Source: a bacterium (GTDB taxonomy: Bacteria > Bacillota > Bacilli > Lactobacillales > Streptococcaceae). From it: a stretch of DNA of 64,000 nt. A program made the position numbers and the translations under genes. This document shows positions 1-11,982 of the stretch, one piece after another; positions within the stretch are counted from its first letter, which is position 1, and every line of letters begins with the position of its first letter. Below the pieces are notes generated by a model. It did no database searches, was not told the DNA's origin, and saw nothing but the letters and a program-made list of their open reading frames with translations. The stretch is taken from assembly GCA_905221545.1 (NCBI GenBank), contig CAJNDO010000005.1, positions 62,001-126,000 of the forward strand. The letters run 5' to 3'.

Positions 1-1
1 C

Positions 2-385
2 ATGGTCTTGCTATTTGCAGCTATCATTGCAGAGGTGTTTAAGGCTTCTTATCAGGCAATTCCCAAAGGTCAGATGGAAGCAGGAGTCAGTATTGGTCTG
101 ACACCTAGTCAGACATTTTGGAGAATCATTTTTCCTCAGGCTTTTCAAGTGGCCCTTCCAAATGTGACGACTGCTATTCTAAATTTGATGCGGGACGCTG
201 CCTTAGCTTATACGATTGGTTTTGTAGATGTCATGGGGGCTGGGAATCTCTTAATCAGTCGCAATTTGGGGAATTATTCTCTTGAAACCTATACAGCGGT
301 TGCCATTCTTTATTGGGGTGTAGCCTTGGCTGTTTCCTTCTTGAGTCGCTTGTTAGAAAAATCTTTGGAAACGAAAGGGAGATAG
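2..385 (+). CDS. Polar amino-acid ABC transporter permease (5' end outside window)
   Basis: C-terminal 127 residues of an integral-membrane permease of the His/Glu/Gln/cystine uptake family. The EAA loop that contacts the ATPase is visible early (EAGVSIGLTPSQTFWRIIFPQ), followed by hydrophobic segments. The true start lies upstream of the window; the first ATG seen is internal, because the reading frame is open to the window edge and the family is normally about 220-240 residues. It is followed after 3 bases by a second permease and then an ATPase, so the three form one operon with two permease subunits. The substrate cannot be told from this part. Confidence 0.9.
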   Translation: MVLLFAAIIAEVFKASYQAIPKGQMEAGVSIGLTPSQTFWRIIFPQAFQVALPNVTTAILNLMRDAALAYTIGFVDVMGAGNLLISRNLGNYSLETYTAVAILYWGVALAVSFLSRLLEKSLETKGR

Positions 386-388
386 GAT

Positions 389-1111
389 ATGGATTTGGAC
401 TATATTGCAAAAACCTTTTTAGAGACCTTAAAAGGGGTACCGACCACCTTGATTATCATGATTGTAGCCATGGTCTTAAGTTTTGTACCCGCTTTGTTTT
501 TAGCGCTGGGGCAAATATATAAAGTAAAAGGTGTTCGAACCTTCTCCCTCGTGTACCTAGCTTTTATAAGAGCGACACCTCCGATTTTACTGATTCTTTT
601 CTTTTATAGCTTGTTTCCGAGTTTGCTCAATCAATTTCTTAAAAGCATAGGAAGTGATGTTGATATCTTTAAACTCAATCCTATCTATTATGCTTTTATT
701 ATCTATAGCTTGATGACGACAGGTAGTTTATCAGAAATCTTACGTTCAGCTATTTTGACTGTGGATAAGGGACAATTAGAAGCAGCGCAAGCGATTGGTT
801 TAACCACTAGCCAGGCTTATGTGAGGATTGTTTTTCCACAGGCCTTGCGGTCAGCCTTGCCCAATCTAGCTAATCTAGTCATCAATATTGTAAAAGGAAC
901 CTCTTTGGTCTTTGTGATGACCATTAAGGATATTACAGCTATTGCCCGTGTTGAAGCCTCTTATGGTTATCAGTATTTTGAATCCTATTTTGTGATCTTT
1001 TTACAGTACATTCTTATTTGCGGATTGATTCAATGGGGCTTTTCAATCTTAGAGAAACGCTATATTCGAAGAGAAAAGGGACAAGTAGTGCCCGGTACAG
1101 GTTTAGCATAG
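389..1111 (+). CDS. Polar amino-acid ABC transporter permease
   Basis: Complete 240-residue permease with about five membrane spans. The EAA loop is near residues 128-150 (QLEAAQAIGLTTSQAYVRI). The start ATG follows a purine-rich ribosome site (AAAGGGAGATAGG). It lies 3 bases after the upstream permease and 9 bases before the ATPase gene, consistent with a heterodimeric permease pair served by one ATPase. Family knowledge points to uptake of a polar or sulfur amino acid; a substrate-binding lipoprotein is expected upstream, outside the window. Confidence 0.92.
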   Translation: MDLDYIAKTFLETLKGVPTTLIIMIVAMVLSFVPALFLALGQIYKVKGVRTFSLVYLAFIRATPPILLILFFYSLFPSLLNQFLKSIGSDVDIFKLNPIYYAFIIYSLMTTGSLSEILRSAILTVDKGQLEAAQAIGLTTSQAYVRIVFPQALRSALPNLANLVINIVKGTSLVFVMTIKDITAIARVEASYGYQYFESYFVIFLQYILICGLIQWGFSILEKRYIRREKGQVVPGTGLA

Positions 1112-1120
1112 GAGGAGACA

Positions 1121-1885
1121 ATGTTACAAGTAGAACATGTTGCAAAAAAATTTGGAGACAGACAAGTCCTAGAAGATGTTAATCTCAAGGTCAACCAAGG
1201 GGATGTGGTTGTAATCTTGGGACCATCTGGATCAGGTAAAACGACTTTTCTCAGATGTCTCAATCATTTGGAAAAAGCCGATAGTGGTTCTTTGAAACTT
1301 GCTGACAAAGACTACGATCTTGGAAAATTGACTAAAAAAGATATTTTGGAAATTCGCCAGAAGACCGCCTTCGTTTTTCAACATTATAATTTATTTGCCA
1401 ATAAAACAGCCTTGGAGAATATTTTAGAGGGCCTGGTAATTGCTCGGAAAATTCCTAAGGAAGAAGCAACCAAACGTGCGGAAGCTGCCTTAGAAAAAGT
1501 TGGTTTACTAGCTTATAAGGATTACTATCCCTCTCAGCTTTCTGGAGGCCAGCAACAACGAATAGGTATTGCGCGTGCCATCGCTGTGAAACCAGAGGTC
1601 ATTTTATTGGATGAGCCAACATCTGCCTTGGATCCAGAGTTGGTAGGAGATGTTTTAGATGTTTTAAAACAGTTAGCTAAAGAAGGGGTCACTATGGTAG
1701 TAGTGACGCATGAGATGGGCTTTGCAAGGGATGTTGCTAACCATGTCATTTTTATGGATGGTGGGAAAATTGTTGAAGAAAATAATGCCCATGATTTCTT
1801 TAGTCGCCCAAAAGAAGAACGAACCAAGCAGTTTTTGGCACGAATACTTTCGGATGCGACCTATAGTGTAGAATATATGATTTGA
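1121..1885 (+). CDS. Amino-acid ABC transporter ATP-binding protein
   Basis: ATPase of 254 residues. Walker A is GPSGSGKTT near residue 33, the Q-loop is in FVFQHYNLF, the signature is LSGGQQQR near 140, Walker B is [12 protein letters not shown] near 160, and the switch histidine is in VVTHEMGF. This is the GlnQ/TcyC-like group that energises polar amino-acid import on the inner face of the membrane. It is the last gene of the operon and is followed by a terminator hairpin. Confidence 0.94.
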   Translation: MLQVEHVAKKFGDRQVLEDVNLKVNQGDVVVILGPSGSGKTTFLRCLNHLEKADSGSLKLADKDYDLGKLTKKDILEIRQKTAFVFQHYNLFANKTALENILEGLVIARKIPKEEATKRAEAALEKVGLLAYKDYYPSQLSGGQQQRIGIARAIAVKPEVILLDEPTSALDPELVGDVLDVLKQLAKEGVTMVVVTHEMGFARDVANHVIFMDGGKIVEENNAHDFFSRPKEERTKQFLARILSDATYSVEYMI

Positions 1886-1910
1886 TAGATAGGCTTATCA
1901 GGGCAAAAAT

Positions 1911-1948
1911 CAATCCCCCGAGCGTCAAGGCTTGGGGGATTGTTCTAT
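1911..1948 (+). terminator. Terminator after the amino-acid ABC operon
   Basis: Thirteen-base arms at 1911-1923 and 1930-1942 (CAATCCCCCGAGC against GCTTGGGGGATTG, one G-T pair) enclose a six-base loop. The T-run after it is short. It lies between converging genes. Confidence 0.7.
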
Positions 1949-1960
1949 AGGAGGGCTAGT

Positions 1961-2067
1961 TTAGTTCTCTTTTTTGTTTTTTAGTAAGAACCCGAGACCT
2001 AGAAGGGCAAGAATGCTGATTCCTGCAAACAGGAGTTTGTTATCGTTGAGTTTCCTGTATTTGGATT
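1961..2067 (-). pseudogene. Decayed LPXTG cell-wall sorting signal, relic of the former pullulanase C-terminus
   Basis: Read on the minus strand, bases 2053-2067 encode NPNTG, one residue away from LPNTG. About ten bases further on, in a different frame, the DNA encodes NKLLFAGISILALLGLGF and then a basic tail LLKNKKEN, ending in TAA at 1961-1963. This is the layout of a sortase A signal: motif, hydrophobic span, positive tail. It is broken by a frameshift and sits 39 bases past the stop codon of the pullulanase. The same kind of tail ends LPXTG-anchored streptococcal pullulanases, so this looks like the original 3' end of the gene left behind after a choline-binding module was recombined in. 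Confidence 0.8.
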
Positions 2068-2106
2068 AGTTATATCTAGCTATGCAAAGGTTATACCGTA
2101 GCAATT

Positions 2107-5100
2107 TTAGCTAACCCATTCACCGTTTTCATTGACAAAATAGCCTTCGACTCTTGTATTAACTGCAAGTTTACCTGATGAATCAACATAGTACCATTTA
2201 CCAGAAACTTCAAACCATTGATTTTCTTTCATAGCTCCTGATGGATCTAGATAGTACCAAGTATCTCCATCTTTGACCCATCCAGTTGACATAGAGCCGT
2301 TACTATTTAGGAAGTACCAAGTATCTCCATCTTTGACCCAACCAGTTACCATAGAGCCATCATCTTTTAGATAGTACCAAGTATCTCCATCTTTGACCCA
2401 TCCAGTAGCTAGAGAACCGTCTGCTTTATAGAAATACCAGATGCCATTTTCTTGTTTCCAACTAGTTTTAGTTGTCTGATTTGGAGTTTCTGGTTTTTTA
2501 TTTGTATAAGCTGGGGTATAGGAAGTGACAATAGTTTGTGTAGATGTAGATGGAAGTGATTGAGTATTATTGTCCGTATGTGTTTTTTCAGCTTGTGAAT
2601 CAGTTGTAGCTTGGCTAGGTTTATGATCCGCATCCGCTACTTTTGTATCTGGTTTTGTAGAATCAGGTTTAGTTTGTGGAGCTGGGGTTTGATGTTCCGG
2701 TTTGACGACTCGGTTTGGAGTATTGTCTTGGCCGTTATTTTGACCTTGCTCTTGTTTTAAGCTAGAAAGATCAAATTCTGGTTTTTCTTCTACAGCTGGG
2801 GCAACGATGGCTCCACCTTGAGAAACTCGAAGAACAGTAGCTGTAAGGGCATTTAATTTCAAGCCTTTTTCAGTCCATTCAAGTCCTTTCGGGTTGGCAA
2901 TTCCGACTGGTCCTGCTTGGTTTTCATCTGCCAAAACTTCAGCATTTCTGAGGTGGGCAAAGGCAGTTCCCAAGTTAAATTCGCGAGCTTTTTCGTCCGC
3001 ATTGACAAAGACTGCGTAGATATCTCCGTTTGGAGCAGTGATTTGGTAGCCAATCACTACATCTTCTTTTTCCACACCATTTTGGCCTGGGACAGTGATG
3101 AGGCGGACACGATCTTTGATATCTTGGAGGCTCTTAAGTCGGAAGGCATCTGTAGATTGACGAAGGGCAATCAACCCTTTCATATAGTCACGACTCTTGA
3201 CATTTTCAGGATAAGCTTTACTATCTGTGGCCTTAGTCCAGTCAAACTTATTGATAGCATCGCTAGAATCGTAAGAGTCATGGATGAAGTAAGGATAGTC
3301 AAATGGATTGCCGTCCTTATCACGCAATAAGTGAGATTTGTTTGGAACCTTATCCTCTGCGACTGGAGTCTTGTAGGCCGGGTCACGGAATTGTTTGGTA
3401 CGTCCGTATTCCTGACCAGAGTGGATAAATGGAGTTCCTTGAGCTGTCAAGACCATGAGGTTTCCAAGTCGCAAACGACGATGGATTTCAGCATAGTTCT
3501 CAGCCTTGCTTGGGTCTTTTTTGATAGACTGGGCAATGATATCAAAGAGGGTCAAGTTATCATGGGCTGCGATGTATTGGATGACATCTCCAGGGCTATC
3601 TGCTTCAAAGTTAGTTGGTTGAGCAATCAGATTTTTAAAGATGGTGTTGACATCACGCTTGCCACCTGTGATAAAGGCAGGTTGACCTTCGTTTGGATAT
3701 CCTGATTTAAGATTGTTACGGATGTCATCTGAAAATACAGCGACAGTATCGGTGTGTTTCATCCAATCTTGGTCAGCAGCTCTAGTAGGCATATTTTCAT
3801 CACCAGCATAGGTTCTCCAACCTTCACCCAGCATGATGAGGTTTGGATTGAGGGCGCGTGCAGCCTTGTAAGCTTCTTCGATAGAAGCGGCGTCATGGTC
3901 TCCCATCATATCGAAGCGGAATCCATCCACTTTGTAAGTATCAACCAGATATTTGATAGAGTCAACTAGGAGACGTTTGGTCATATGGTGGGTTGTCCCC
4001 AAGCGTCCACCACCAAAGCTAGTTCGAGGTGTGCCATCAGCATCCATAAAGTGGTAGTAGTTTGGCTCTAAATCTTCAAAGATATCGACTTTGGCTGTGT
4101 GGTTATAAACGACATCTAAGATAGCTCCCATGCCACGTTTGTGGATTTCGTTGATGAGGTTTTTAAATTCTGCGATTCGTTTTTCTGGATTCTTAGGATC
4201 GCTTGAGTACATACCAGTCAAGGAGAAGTAGTTTTGAGGGTCATATCCCCAGTTGTAGTTGCTGTTTTTTGAAGCATAGTCAGACAAGCGTTCATGGTTT
4301 TTCAATTCATTGACAAAGTAGTAAGACAAGACTGGAAGGAGCTGGATGTGGGTCACACCCAAGTCTTTGAGATAGTCTAGTTTTTCGATAAAGGCTTCAA
4401 AGGTACCAAATGGTTTGGTCAAGTCTTTTGCAATGGCTGGATCTGAAGTGAAGTCACGCACATGAGCTTCGTAGATAACGGCATCTTCGCGCGATTTGAA
4501 GTTGCGAATCTTACCATAAGTCAAGTCTTGAGGTCCTAGTTTGGCTGGATCTACAAAGGCAGCTTTAGCTACTTTATGGGCATCGTCGTTCTTGGCATCG
4601 TCACTATTCCAAGCAGCGAGAGACTTAGCGTAAGGATCGAGTGCAAGAACAGTTTTACCCTGACGCTCGATTTGGTATTGATAATAGTATCCAGTGAAAT
4701 CTGTGATTCCTAATTTGTTTGTGCTATCTAGAGTTTGTTTCCAAGTTCCTCTTTCCCCTTTTTCAAGAGCGACAGTTCCAACTACTTTGTCAGGGTCATT
4801 CTTGTCGTAGACAACAACAGAAACCTTATCAGCACTTGGTGACCAGAGGGTCAAATCAACCTGTTTTCCTTCTTCTTTGAGGTCAGCTCCCAGTTTGCCA
4901 TCATAGCTGTAAGTCTCATCTTTAAGGCGCCAGCTTGTTTTGGTAGTGAATTGGTCGGAATTGTAGCTAACAGTATATGGATGTTTTGTGTCAGAGAAAT
5001 CTCCGCTGTAGGTCACTTTCTTACCAGCTTCGTCGATTGCAACATCGGTAATAGTTACCTTGTTTCCTAGGTGATTAGTGATGTTGGAGTGCTTGAGGAT

Positions 5101-6264
5101 ATCTTCTTTTTTGGCACCGACTAGTGTTGAAAAACTACTTTCAATGCTAGAAGTTCCTACGTGTTGAGCACCTGTCATACGGATATCATGGACATAGTAT
5201 GGATTTGTGTAAATCGATTCGTCATCGTCTTTTAGGAAAATTTGGCTATGATTTTTCAAATCTGTAAATTTATAATCTTCTTTACGGATTTTCACATCGT
5301 CTCCTTGTTTGCTTCTGTCTAGTAATAAAAATCCAAGGTCTTTAGCAGCATCTTTGAGTGGAATATCGATATAGCGACCATATTTGCCTGTAGCAGTAAA
5401 ATCTGTTCCGTTAGGCCATTCACCACTACTTGGCTCCTTCACATCTCCCCAGTACCAGAGAGATTTCTTGTCATAATTTCCATCTGTGCGGTAGTAGTTG
5501 ACGCGAATAGTACCTGCAGGTTGTGGCTCGTAAGAGAAAACCTTGTAATCTTGGTCCAACCAAGCCTCGTTCATCTTTGGAGCTAGTTTTTCGGCCGATT
5601 TATCGCCGGTTAGATTCTTTCCAGCTGTATTATTGATGAGGAAGCTAATTTTCTTGGCTTGTTCTCCCTTTAATTTGACATCTAGGTAGTAGCCATAGTC
5701 ATCTTTTTTGGCATCCTTGAAGGACAAGGCTCCGTTAGGCCAATTTTCAGAAGGTTTTTCAACATCGTCCCAAGTCCATAGTCCTTGAGCATCCTTGTTT
5801 TCTTCAGGAAGTTTTTTGACATGGATACGGAAGTAGTTGTCTTCGATTGGCTCTTCTGCCTTAGTTTCAGTCGTTACTGGACTAGTAGAAGTCGTTGCCT
5901 CACTTGAACGATCTTGTCCGGTTTGTGGTGCTGAATCGGTTGGGCTTGCAGCAGGAGCTGTTGGCTCTGTTGCAGGTTTTTCTTCTTTTTTCTCTAGGGA
6001 AGCGTTTGCATTGTTAGTTGAAGAAAAATCGCTTTCGTTCTTGCCAGCGATGTTTGCTGTATCAGTAAGAGGTTGGGCAAGGGCAGTAGTAGTTTCACTA
6101 TTACTTGCGTTAGTGGTTGTAGTATTTTCCTTGGCTGAGATAGTTGGTGTAGCCATGGCAAGTAGGACAAGACTTGCTCCGATAAGGACAGAACCAGTTC
6201 CATTTTTGAGGGAACGAATGCTGTAAACCATTTTTTTCTCAGTTTGAGCTGGTGTTTTTCTCAT
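2107..6264 (-). CDS. spuA: Cell-surface type I pullulanase with C-terminal choline-binding repeats
   Basis: Secreted enzyme of 1385 residues that cleaves alpha-1,6 links in pullulan and glycogen. It has a YSIRK-type signal peptide (YSIRSLKNGTGS, residues about 14-44) and a Thr/Ala/Glu-rich spacer. Two CBM41-like starch-binding modules begin near 145 and 250. The GH13 catalytic domain carries the type I signature YNWGYDPQNY (about 670), DVVYNHT (about 720), GFRFDMMGDHD with the nucleophile Asp (about 785), GEGW with the acid Glu (about 815) and AAHDN (about 900). A Pro/Thr/Gln-rich linker then leads to choline-binding repeats (GWVKDGDTWYYL type) from about 1268 to the end. Pneumococcal SpuA is sortase-anchored; this one has no LPXTG and should instead be held by phosphocholine on teichoic acids. 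Start ATG is 6264-6262. Confidence 0.95.
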   Translation of the reverse strand: MRKTPAQTEKKMVYSIRSLKNGTGSVLIGASLVLLAMATPTISAKENTTTTNASNSETTTALAQPLTDTANIAGKNESDFSSTNNANASLEKKEEKPATEPTAPAASPTDSAPQTGQDRSSEATTSTSPVTTETKAEEPIEDNYFRIHVKKLPEENKDAQGLWTWDDVEKPSENWPNGALSFKDAKKDDYGYYLDVKLKGEQAKKISFLINNTAGKNLTGDKSAEKLAPKMNEAWLDQDYKVFSYEPQPAGTIRVNYYRTDGNYDKKSLWYWGDVKEPSSGEWPNGTDFTATGKYGRYIDIPLKDAAKDLGFLLLDRSKQGDDVKIRKEDYKFTDLKNHSQIFLKDDDESIYTNPYYVHDIRMTGAQHVGTSSIESSFSTLVGAKKEDILKHSNITNHLGNKVTITDVAIDEAGKKVTYSGDFSDTKHPYTVSYNSDQFTTKTSWRLKDETYSYDGKLGADLKEEGKQVDLTLWSPSADKVSVVVYDKNDPDKVVGTVALEKGERGTWKQTLDSTNKLGITDFTGYYYQYQIERQGKTVLALDPYAKSLAAWNSDDAKNDDAHKVAKAAFVDPAKLGPQDLTYGKIRNFKSREDAVIYEAHVRDFTSDPAIAKDLTKPFGTFEAFIEKLDYLKDLGVTHIQLLPVLSYYFVNELKNHERLSDYASKNSNYNWGYDPQNYFSLTGMYSSDPKNPEKRIAEFKNLINEIHKRGMGAILDVVYNHTAKVDIFEDLEPNYYHFMDADGTPRTSFGGGRLGTTHHMTKRLLVDSIKYLVDTYKVDGFRFDMMGDHDAASIEEAYKAARALNPNLIMLGEGWRTYAGDENMPTRAADQDWMKHTDTVAVFSDDIRNNLKSGYPNEGQPAFITGGKRDVNTIFKNLIAQPTNFEADSPGDVIQYIAAHDNLTLFDIIAQSIKKDPSKAENYAEIHRRLRLGNLMVLTAQGTPFIHSGQEYGRTKQFRDPAYKTPVAEDKVPNKSHLLRDKDGNPFDYPYFIHDSYDSSDAINKFDWTKATDSKAYPENVKSRDYMKGLIALRQSTDAFRLKSLQDIKDRVRLITVPGQNGVEKEDVVIGYQITAPNGDIYAVFVNADEKAREFNLGTAFAHLRNAEVLADENQAGPVGIANPKGLEWTEKGLKLNALTATVLRVSQGGAIVAPAVEEKPEFDLSSLKQEQGQNNGQDNTPNRVVKPEHQTPAPQTKPDSTKPDTKVADADHKPSQATTDSQAEKTHTDNNTQSLPSTSTQTIVTSYTPAYTNKKPETPNQTTKTSWKQENGIWYFYKADGSLATGWVKDGDTWYYLKDDGSMVTGWVKDGDTWYFLNSNGSMSTGWVKDGDTWYYLDPSGAMKENQWFEVSGKWYYVDSSGKLAVNTRVEGYFVNENGEWVS
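2120..2460 (-). repeat. Choline-binding repeat module of the pullulanase
   Basis: Five to six tandem repeats of about 20 residues with the W-Y-Y/F pattern. The near-identical 30-base block encoding VKDGDTWYYL recurs three times (around 2250, 2310 and 2370). The recurring Trp/Tyr residues are the choline-contacting aromatics of this repeat family. Confidence 0.88.
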
Positions 6265-6295
6265 AATGATTCTCCAATCAATAAATTTCTATATC

Positions 6296-6324
6296 AGTAT
6301 AGCATGTAGTAAAATAATATGCAA
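6296..6324 (-). promoter_or_regulatory. Promoter of the pullulanase gene
   Basis: On the minus strand the -35 TTGCAT (6324-6319) and -10 TATACT (6301-6296) are 17 bases apart, about 32 bases before the start codon. The -35 is embedded in the cre site. Confidence 0.7.
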
Positions 6325-6333
6325 GCGTTTTCT
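6319..6333. promoter_or_regulatory. cre site (CcpA operator) at the pullulanase promoter
   Basis: ATGCAAGCGTTTTCT fits the catabolite-responsive consensus WTGNAANCGNWNNCW at every position. It overlaps the -35 box, the position at which bound CcpA represses. This predicts that preferred sugars turn the gene off. Confidence 0.8.
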
Positions 6334-6349
6334 TGAAATTAAACTAAAA

Positions 6350-6379
6350 GAAAAATCGCAACAGGTTTTCTGTTACGAC
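6350..6379 (-). terminator. Terminator of the Mga-family regulator gene
   Basis: On the minus strand GTCGTAACAG and CTGTTGCGAT pair around a five-base loop (6355-6379), followed by a T-rich run (TTTTCTTTT). The arm touches the stop codon of the regulator gene and separates it from the pullulanase promoter. Confidence 0.65.
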
Positions 6380-7857
6380 TAAGCTAGTCTTTCTTTATGA
6401 ATTTGTGAACCTAAAAGGTGGAGGTGGTGAAATAGTTCTGCAGTAGAAAGATTCCGACTACAAATAATGGGTTTCGGACAGTTAGAAACAGGGAAGGTGG
6501 TGATCACAATATCGTGCGGAATTTGATTGAAAATCGAGGAAGAGATACTGGATTTTTCCCAAGGGTCAAATAGATAGAGATTGTTACCGTAGTGGGAAAG
6601 GGTGTCAATTAGGTTTTGTGCGTGCTCACTATCTAGATGACTAATGACCAAAACACGAATTTTGGGAAGTTTTTGAAGTAATTGAACTAAAATGCGTTGT
6701 CCTTGGATAGAAAAGGCATAAACCAGCTCTTGTAGCTTACTTGGATGACTTTCTAAACCAATCTCAGCTAGATAAGTCTGAAATTTATTTTTACTTACTT
6801 CAAATAGTTTAGGAAATTCTTTTTGGTAATTGGTTAAAAGCAGAGACTTTTGCTTCTCAAGAGATTTGTTGCTAAGTGGGTGGAGAAAATCAGATTGGGC
6901 TGTGTAATGGAGGAGCCAAATCAATTCTTCGCGATTTTCAATCTGTAGGTGAAATTCTTTAGCTAACTCTTCTAAGATTTGACTCAATAAACGATAGGAT
7001 TTTTGGATCTGATGAATGTCTCCTAAGGCTCCATTGTTAGGCTTGTTTGTGATTCGAGGAGACTTTACTGGGGTTGAAAATAGCTGTTCCAGTGTTTCCT
7101 TTGTAGGTTCAAAATGGAGTTTTTTAGCCAGCTTTTTGATCTCTTGTGCAAACTGCGGAATTTGCATGAGAGAGCTGTAGTGAATGGTTAAAAGGGGAGT
7201 GGGATTTTCAATAAAGTGTTTCCTCTTAAAACGCTCCAGATTGATAGCTAGGGTATATTTAATCTGCCGTAGACTGCTGAGGTTGAGTGAAACTTGTTGG
7301 GCCTTCAAAAATAACTGAATCAAGTCAGTCAGACACTCTTCGGAAATAGAAGAGAAGGGCCAATCAAGAAAGCTGTAACTTTGGCTAAAGTAGTCCAGAT
7401 AAAAGGCGCGAATGTCTTCTTCTGTCCCCATCATGCTCAGAGGGGAAGGTTGGATGCTGATATTATAGTGTTGAGGAAGGAGGATATTTAGACGACGGAT
7501 GATTTCCTTAATCTGCTCTGGATTAGCTGAAAGTGCCTGACATATTTGGTCAAGTGATTGGTTGTCCTTGAAAAAAAGTTGGTTCAAAAAAGAATAAGTT
7601 GGCGATTGTTCAAAGATAGCAATTTTAGGGTCTAAAGAGTTTCGGTCTTCAAACCGCAACTGAATACCTTCTTTTGTTGATCGCATAAGGAGATTAGGAA
7701 ATAATTGCTCGAGCAAAGAAAGGTGTTCTTGCAATTCTTCTATTGAAAAATTCAGATTCTCAGCCAAGACTGGAAGTTCTATCCAATCATGGTGCTTGAT
7801 TAATTCTTCCAGTAACATTAGCAAATTCTGTTCTGTTTCAGAAAGCAAAATATCCAT
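6379..7857 (-). CDS. Mga/RofA-family transcriptional regulator
   Basis: 492 residues when started at the ATG 7857-7855, which has a strong ribosome site (AAGGAGGTTTGTT) immediately upstream; an upstream in-frame start would add 16 residues but lacks such a site. The N-terminus (residues about 1-65) looks like the Mga helix-turn-helix (AENLNFSIEELQEHLSLL), then a second winged-helix-like region (LDQICQALSANPEQIKEIIRRL), a long helical PRD-like middle, and a C-terminal EIIB-like part. Length and layout match Mga/RofA regulators that control surface genes and often sense sugar phosphorylation. It lies just upstream of the pullulanase on the same strand but has its own terminator. A role in controlling the pullulanase is inference. 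Confidence 0.8.
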   Translation of the reverse strand: MDILLSETEQNLLMLLEELIKHHDWIELPVLAENLNFSIEELQEHLSLLEQLFPNLLMRSTKEGIQLRFEDRNSLDPKIAIFEQSPTYSFLNQLFFKDNQSLDQICQALSANPEQIKEIIRRLNILLPQHYNISIQPSPLSMMGTEEDIRAFYLDYFSQSYSFLDWPFSSISEECLTDLIQLFLKAQQVSLNLSSLRQIKYTLAINLERFKRKHFIENPTPLLTIHYSSLMQIPQFAQEIKKLAKKLHFEPTKETLEQLFSTPVKSPRITNKPNNGALGDIHQIQKSYRLLSQILEELAKEFHLQIENREELIWLLHYTAQSDFLHPLSNKSLEKQKSLLLTNYQKEFPKLFEVSKNKFQTYLAEIGLESHPSKLQELVYAFSIQGQRILVQLLQKLPKIRVLVISHLDSEHAQNLIDTLSHYGNNLYLFDPWEKSSISSSIFNQIPHDIVITTFPVSNCPKPIICSRNLSTAELFHHLHLLGSQIHKERLA

Positions 7858-8056
7858 AACAAACCTCCTTATATATTTATACATATATATTAAAAGAAAA
7901 ACCAAGTAAAGTCAAGAAAAATGGGCCAAGATAAAATGGGATAACTGTAATTTACTATATTCTTTTTAGGTAATTAGGCTGAAAATGAACTTTGTAAAAC
8001 AATAGTTGAATTCAATTTTTATAGGAAAAAAATTTACTAAAAATCTACAGAATCCC

Positions 8057-8085
8057 TTGAAAAATCTAGCTAAATAGGGTATAAT
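8057..8085 (+). promoter_or_regulatory. Promoter of rpoBC
   Basis: TTGAAA (8057-8062) and TATAAT (8080-8085) are 17 bases apart. Transcription should start near 8092, giving a leader of about 245 bases before the rpoB start. Confidence 0.8.
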
Positions 8086-8140
8086 ATGAGTAATCATTTG
8101 TCGTAGGTTTTGTCTGAAATATTGTCCAGACAAGGCTCAC

Positions 8141-8195
8141 AGCAGTTAAATCTTCTGAAAAAGTCAGATTTAGCTGCTCTTTTTGTGCTTTTTTT
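8141..8195 (+). promoter_or_regulatory. Terminator-like hairpin in the rpoB leader (possible attenuator)
   Basis: Thirteen-base arms at 8141-8153 and 8166-8178 (AGCAGTTAAATCT against AGATTTAGCTGCT, one G-T pair) are followed by five Ts at 8180-8184 and a second run of seven Ts at 8189-8195. A smaller hairpin GTCTG/CAGAC (8112-8131) lies before it. The structure sits between a strong promoter and rpoB, so it may set how much transcript reaches rpoBC. Confidence 0.6.
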
Positions 8196-8338
8196 CAGGA
8201 TTTCGAAGCATTTGTAACAAAGACTTAAAGATTCTGAAAATTCGCCCAAAGGACACGGTGATAGGGGTTTTACAACCATATGACGATTAGAAAGCCTGAT
8301 TGACAAGGCTTGGAACTTATTTACAAAGGAGAATCATC

Positions 8339-11950
<3,612 letters not shown>

Positions 11951-11982
11951 GCAGTTCACTTAGAATAGAAAGGGAAGAAATA

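Noticed and set aside
2560-2590. SLPSTST in the pullulanase linker as a sortase motif
   Set aside because: The pattern is not LPXTG and no hydrophobic span follows it; the real relic lies after the stop codon.
8094-8306. 70-codon minus-strand frame in the rpoB leader
   Set aside because: It lies across the rpoB promoter leader and its hairpin; no ribosome site and no family resemblance.
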